Source: Euryarchaeota archaeon UBA495
GTDB taxonomy: Archaea > Thermoplasmatota > Poseidoniia > Poseidoniales > Poseidoniaceae
Assembly (NCBI GenBank): GCA_002496845.1
Contig: DALQ01000036.1
Location: 4,186 to 21,191, forward strand
DNA: 17,006 bases
Reading direction: 5' to 3'
In this document: positions 14,388-17,006 of the stretch, piece after piece
Numbering within the stretch: the first letter of the stretch is position 1
Layout of the letters: every line of letters starts with the position of its first letter
The notes under the pieces: generated by a model
Databases searched by the model: none
What the model was told of the DNA's origin: nothing
The model's input: the letters and a program-made list of their open reading frames with translations, nothing else
Translations under genes and position numbers: made by a program

Positions 14388-17006
14388 ATGGGCGAAGATG
14401 AGGGTGGCGAGCCCAACTTCACGACGAGCACCGGTCCGGTGCGCGTCATCACCGCCGCCTCGCTGTTCGACGGCCACGACGCTGCCATCAACGTCATTCG
14501 GCGTTTGGTGCAATCCGCCGGTGCGGAGGTCATCCACCTTGGCCACGACCGTTCGGCCAAGGACGTCGTGGATTGTGCCATCCAAGAAGACGCACACGCC
14601 GTCGCCCTGACCTCCTACCAAGGCGGCCACCTGGAGTACTTCACGTACATTCGGCAACTCCTCGATGAAGCCGGCTGCGAGCACGTTCGTATCTTCGGTG
14701 GCGGTGGAGGCACCATCACGCCACCAGAAATCAAAACGCTGCATGAGGCAGGCATCTCGAAGATCTACTCGCCTGATGACGGACGCACCATGGGCTTGTT
14801 TGGTATGATCCACCACCTCATGGGCATCGCCCAAGACGTGAACCTGCTCGACGAGGCGCGTGTGGCCCGTCTCAACGGACCGGTCAGCGCCGACGACATG
14901 GACCTCGTGGGCCTCTTGCTGACCCTCTCGGAATGCGCCGACGACGCCACCTTCCATGACCGACTGGAAGCCGCACGTTCCGCTCCGGCCGAGCGTGACG
15001 TTCCCGTCATCGGGTTCACCGGCACCGGTGGTGCCGGAAAATCCAGCCTCCTGGACGAGTTGATGTTGCGCATCATGCGCGACAATCCTGACCTCAAGGT
15101 CTGCCTGCTGTGCGTTGACCCGACACGAAAGCGCACCGGCGGTGCCCTGTTGGGCGACCGCATCCGCATGAACGCCCTGTCCAACAACAACCTGTTCATG
15201 CGCTCGCTGGCCAGCCGCGGCTCTGGCTCGGAGATTTCCGACCACCTCGACCGCGCCATCGAGGTGGCGAAGGCGGTCGGCTTCGACCTCATCTTTTGCG
15301 AAACCAGCGGCATCGGTCAAGGCAGCGACGCCATCACGTCCGTGGCCGACCACTCCCTCTACGTGATGACCGCGGAATTTGGCGCGCACACGCAGTTGGA
15401 AAAGATCGAGATGCTCGACGTGGCCGACCTTGTCGTGCTGAACAAGTTTGAGAAGCGCGGCAGTGAAGATGCCTTGCGGGCCATCCGCAAGCAGGTACGC
15501 CGCAACCGCAACGTGTTCGACGCTCCAGACGAAGACCTGCCCGTCATACCCACCGTGGCCAGCCAGTTCGCCGACCCTGGCGTGGATCGCCTGTGGCAAC
15601 GCTTGGCTGCCTTGCTCGAGGGCCGAGAAGCCGCCACCTTCCACGCCTCCGCTCCCACCGACGAAGCACGCCGGGGCTCAGGCGTCATCCCGCCCGAGCG
15701 CGTGCATTACCTCTCCGAAATCGCATCCACCGTCCGCGACCATCATGCCGCTCAGGACGACGTCGCCGAGCGGTTGCGCGTGGTCCAGCACCTCCGAACC
15801 GCGGCCGCACAGGCGCGCGAACGCAATGCGGTGGCAACCGCTGACGACCTCGAGGCACAGATCGAGGAATTGATGGCCGACGAAACGCTCCAACACGGCG
15901 CTACGGCCCTCGATGACTTCCGCGAAACGGCGGAGGCCTACCGCAGCGGGGAGTACACCTACCACGTGCGCGGCAAGCCCTTCACCGTCCCGACCACGAC
16001 CGAATCCCTGGCCCACAGCGCCATCCCGAAGGTCGCGTTGCCGCGCACCAAGGACGACGGCGATCTCTACCGGTACATCGCGCGCGAGAACCTTCCCGGG
16101 CGCTTCCCGTACACTGCGGGCGTGTTCCCCTTCAAGCGTCAGGACGAGTTGAGCGCGAGGATGTTTGCCGGTGAGGGTGAAGCCGAACGCACCAACCGGC
16201 GCTTCCACCTCCTCTCAAGCGGCGCGCCGTACGTCCGGCTCTCCACTGCCTTCGACTCCGTCACCCTGTACGGCCGTGACCCAGCCGAGCGGCCGGACGT
16301 GTGGGGCAAGGTCGGCAACTCGGGCGTTTCAATCGCCTCGGTGGACGACGCCAAGCGGCTGTACTCGGGCTTCGATTTGTGCGATCGCAACACGAGCGTC
16401 AGCATGACGATCAACGGACCCGCGCCCATCATCCTCGCCTTCTTCCTCAACGCCGCCATCGACCAGCAAATCGAGCGGCACCTCGCCGAGCAAGGCGAGG
16501 CGCTGACCGTCGAAGACGGGGCCTACCGCGGCGATCTGCCCGAAGGTCACGACGGCTTCGGCCTTGCGACGGTGGGCCGTCGTGGGGACGCGCTCGTGAA
16601 CGCGGAGACCTATGCGCGGATCAGGGCGGAGACCCTGCAAACGGTGCGCGGCACGGTGCAAGCGGACATCCTCAAGGAAGACCAAGCGCAGAACACGTGC
16701 ATCTTCTCGACGCCCTTTGCGCTGCGCCTCATGGGCGACGTGCAGCAGTACTACATCGATCACGGCGTGCGCAACCACTACTCGGTCAGCATCTCCGGCT
16801 ACCACATCGCCGAGGCGGGTGCGAACCCCATCACGCAGCTGGCCTTCACCCTCGCTAACGGCTTCACGTACGTCGAATACTACCGTTCTCGCGGCATGGA
16901 CATCAACGCCTTCGCGCCAAACTTGTCCTTCTTCTTCAGCAACGGATTGGACCCAGAATACACCGTCATTGGTCGTGTGGCTCGCCGCATTTGGGCGGTC
17001 ACCATG
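14388..17006 (+). CDS. icmF: IcmF-type fused acyl-CoA mutase (B12 domain, G-protein chaperone, mutase domain), 3' end missing
   Basis: An adenosylcobalamin-dependent mutase fused to its own GTPase chaperone. The frame from ATG 14388 is open for 873 codons to the edge without a stop; family members are about 1,090 residues, so roughly 200 are missing. Order: a B12-binding domain (about 17-150) with SLFDGHDAAINVIRRL, where D28 and H30 (cobalt ligand) form DGH; a MeaB-like GTPase with P-loop GTGGAGKS (212-219), LLCVDPTRKRTGGALLGDR, a CETSGIG switch and an NK-type base motif (LNKFEKRG); a linker; then the mutase barrel with YTAGVFPFKR, GEGEAERTNRRFHLL and ISGYHIAEAGANP (H806). F582 and Q768 (QAQNTCIF) stand where methylmalonyl-CoA mutase has Tyr and Arg. 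This indicates isobutyryl/butyryl-CoA-type specificity rather than methylmalonyl-CoA. An in-frame stop at 14343 limits the start, and ATG 14388 is the only ATG. No Shine-Dalgarno is seen. Confidence 0.95.
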   Translation, partial: MGEDEGGEPNFTTSTGPVRVITAASLFDGHDAAINVIRRLVQSAGAEVIHLGHDRSAKDVVDCAIQEDAHAVALTSYQGGHLEYFTYIRQLLDEAGCEHVRIFGGGGGTITPPEIKTLHEAGISKIYSPDDGRTMGLFGMIHHLMGIAQDVNLLDEARVARLNGPVSADDMDLVGLLLTLSECADDATFHDRLEAARSAPAERDVPVIGFTGTGGAGKSSLLDELMLRIMRDNPDLKVCLLCVDPTRKRTGGALLGDRIRMNALSNNNLFMRSLASRGSGSEISDHLDRAIEVAKAVGFDLIFCETSGIGQGSDAITSVADHSLYVMTAEFGAHTQLEKIEMLDVADLVVLNKFEKRGSEDALRAIRKQVRRNRNVFDAPDEDLPVIPTVASQFADPGVDRLWQRLAALLEGREAATFHASAPTDEARRGSGVIPPERVHYLSEIASTVRDHHAAQDDVAERLRVVQHLRTAAAQARERNAVATADDLEAQIEELMADETLQHGATALDDFRETAEAYRSGEYTYHVRGKPFTVPTTTESLAHSAIPKVALPRTKDDGDLYRYIARENLPGRFPYTAGVFPFKRQDELSARMFAGEGEAERTNRRFHLLSSGAPYVRLSTAFDSVTLYGRDPAERPDVWGKVGNSGVSIASVDDAKRLYSGFDLCDRNTSVSMTINGPAPIILAFFLNAAIDQQIERHLAEQGEALTVEDGAYRGDLPEGHDGFGLATVGRRGDALVNAETYARIRAETLQTVRGTVQADILKEDQAQNTCIFSTPFALRLMGDVQQYYIDHGVRNHYSVSISGYHIAEAGANPITQLAFTLANGFTYVEYYRSRGMDINAFAPNLSFFFSNGLDPEYTVIGRVARRIWAVTM

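Noticed and set aside
14214..15644. Long open frame on the minus strand (476 codons) opposite the IcmF gene
   Set aside because: It mirrors the B12 and GTPase domains of IcmF, has no recognisable motif, and is explained by few stop codons arising antisense to G/C-rich codons.
1..17006. CRISPR arrays, tRNA or rRNA genes, insertion sequences, phage or toxin-antitoxin genes
   Set aside because: No repeated spacer units, cloverleaf-like sequence, terminal inverted repeats with transposase, or matching protein motifs were seen by eye. The window looks like ordinary chromosome.

Overview
The window is GC-rich (about 60% by eye) and densely coded, with ten complete protein genes and one gene cut by the right edge. 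The best guess for the source is a high-GC marine planktonic archaeon, perhaps of the Poseidoniales (Marine Group II) type. The support is an archaeal-type mevalonate kinase, a COG1031 radical SAM protein with a C-terminal helix-hairpin-helix (a mainly archaeal family), and several genes at the head of a transcription unit with no Shine-Dalgarno sequence, as expected for leaderless archaeal messages. Several other genes look bacterial (ABC-F ATPase, IcmF, ETF:menaquinone-oxidoreductase-like protein) or are patchily distributed (SMUG1). The assignment is therefore an inference, not a proof.

Layout from left to right. A 15-base C run at the extreme edge may be an assembly artefact. It is followed by cysS (minus). 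Divergent from it is a two-gene unit (plus): an extended-SDR NAD-dependent epimerase/reductase and a six-helix membrane protein resembling Frag1/DRAM. Converging on these is a two-gene unit (minus) in which a large heme/iron-sulfur membrane oxidoreductase is followed 5 bases later by mutY. Divergent from that is mevalonate kinase (plus). A three-gene unit (minus) follows: COG1031 radical SAM protein, SMUG1-type uracil-DNA glycosylase, long-chain acyl-CoA synthetase. Divergent from it is a two-domain ABC-F ATPase (plus). A 70-residue DUF2892-like membrane protein (minus) converges on the ABC-F gene. Divergent from that, and running off the right edge, is an IcmF-type fused acyl-CoA mutase (plus), of which 873 codons are present.

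Two themes recur. One is acyl-CoA catabolism: the acyl-CoA synthetase activates fatty acids, the iron-sulfur membrane protein probably passes electrons from acyl-CoA dehydrogenases (through ETF) to quinone, and the IcmF mutase rearranges butyryl/isobutyryl-type CoA esters. The other is base-excision repair: MutY and SMUG1, the latter beside a radical SAM protein carrying a helix-hairpin-helix. Mevalonate kinase belongs to isoprenoid (archaeal lipid) synthesis; CysS and ABC-F belong to translation.

No tRNA, rRNA, CRISPR array, insertion sequence or prophage signal was seen. I did not find a clearly new defence or mobile system. The points most worth a second look are the SMUG1/radical-SAM pairing, the IcmF fusion, and the heme/iron-sulfur oxidoreductase.
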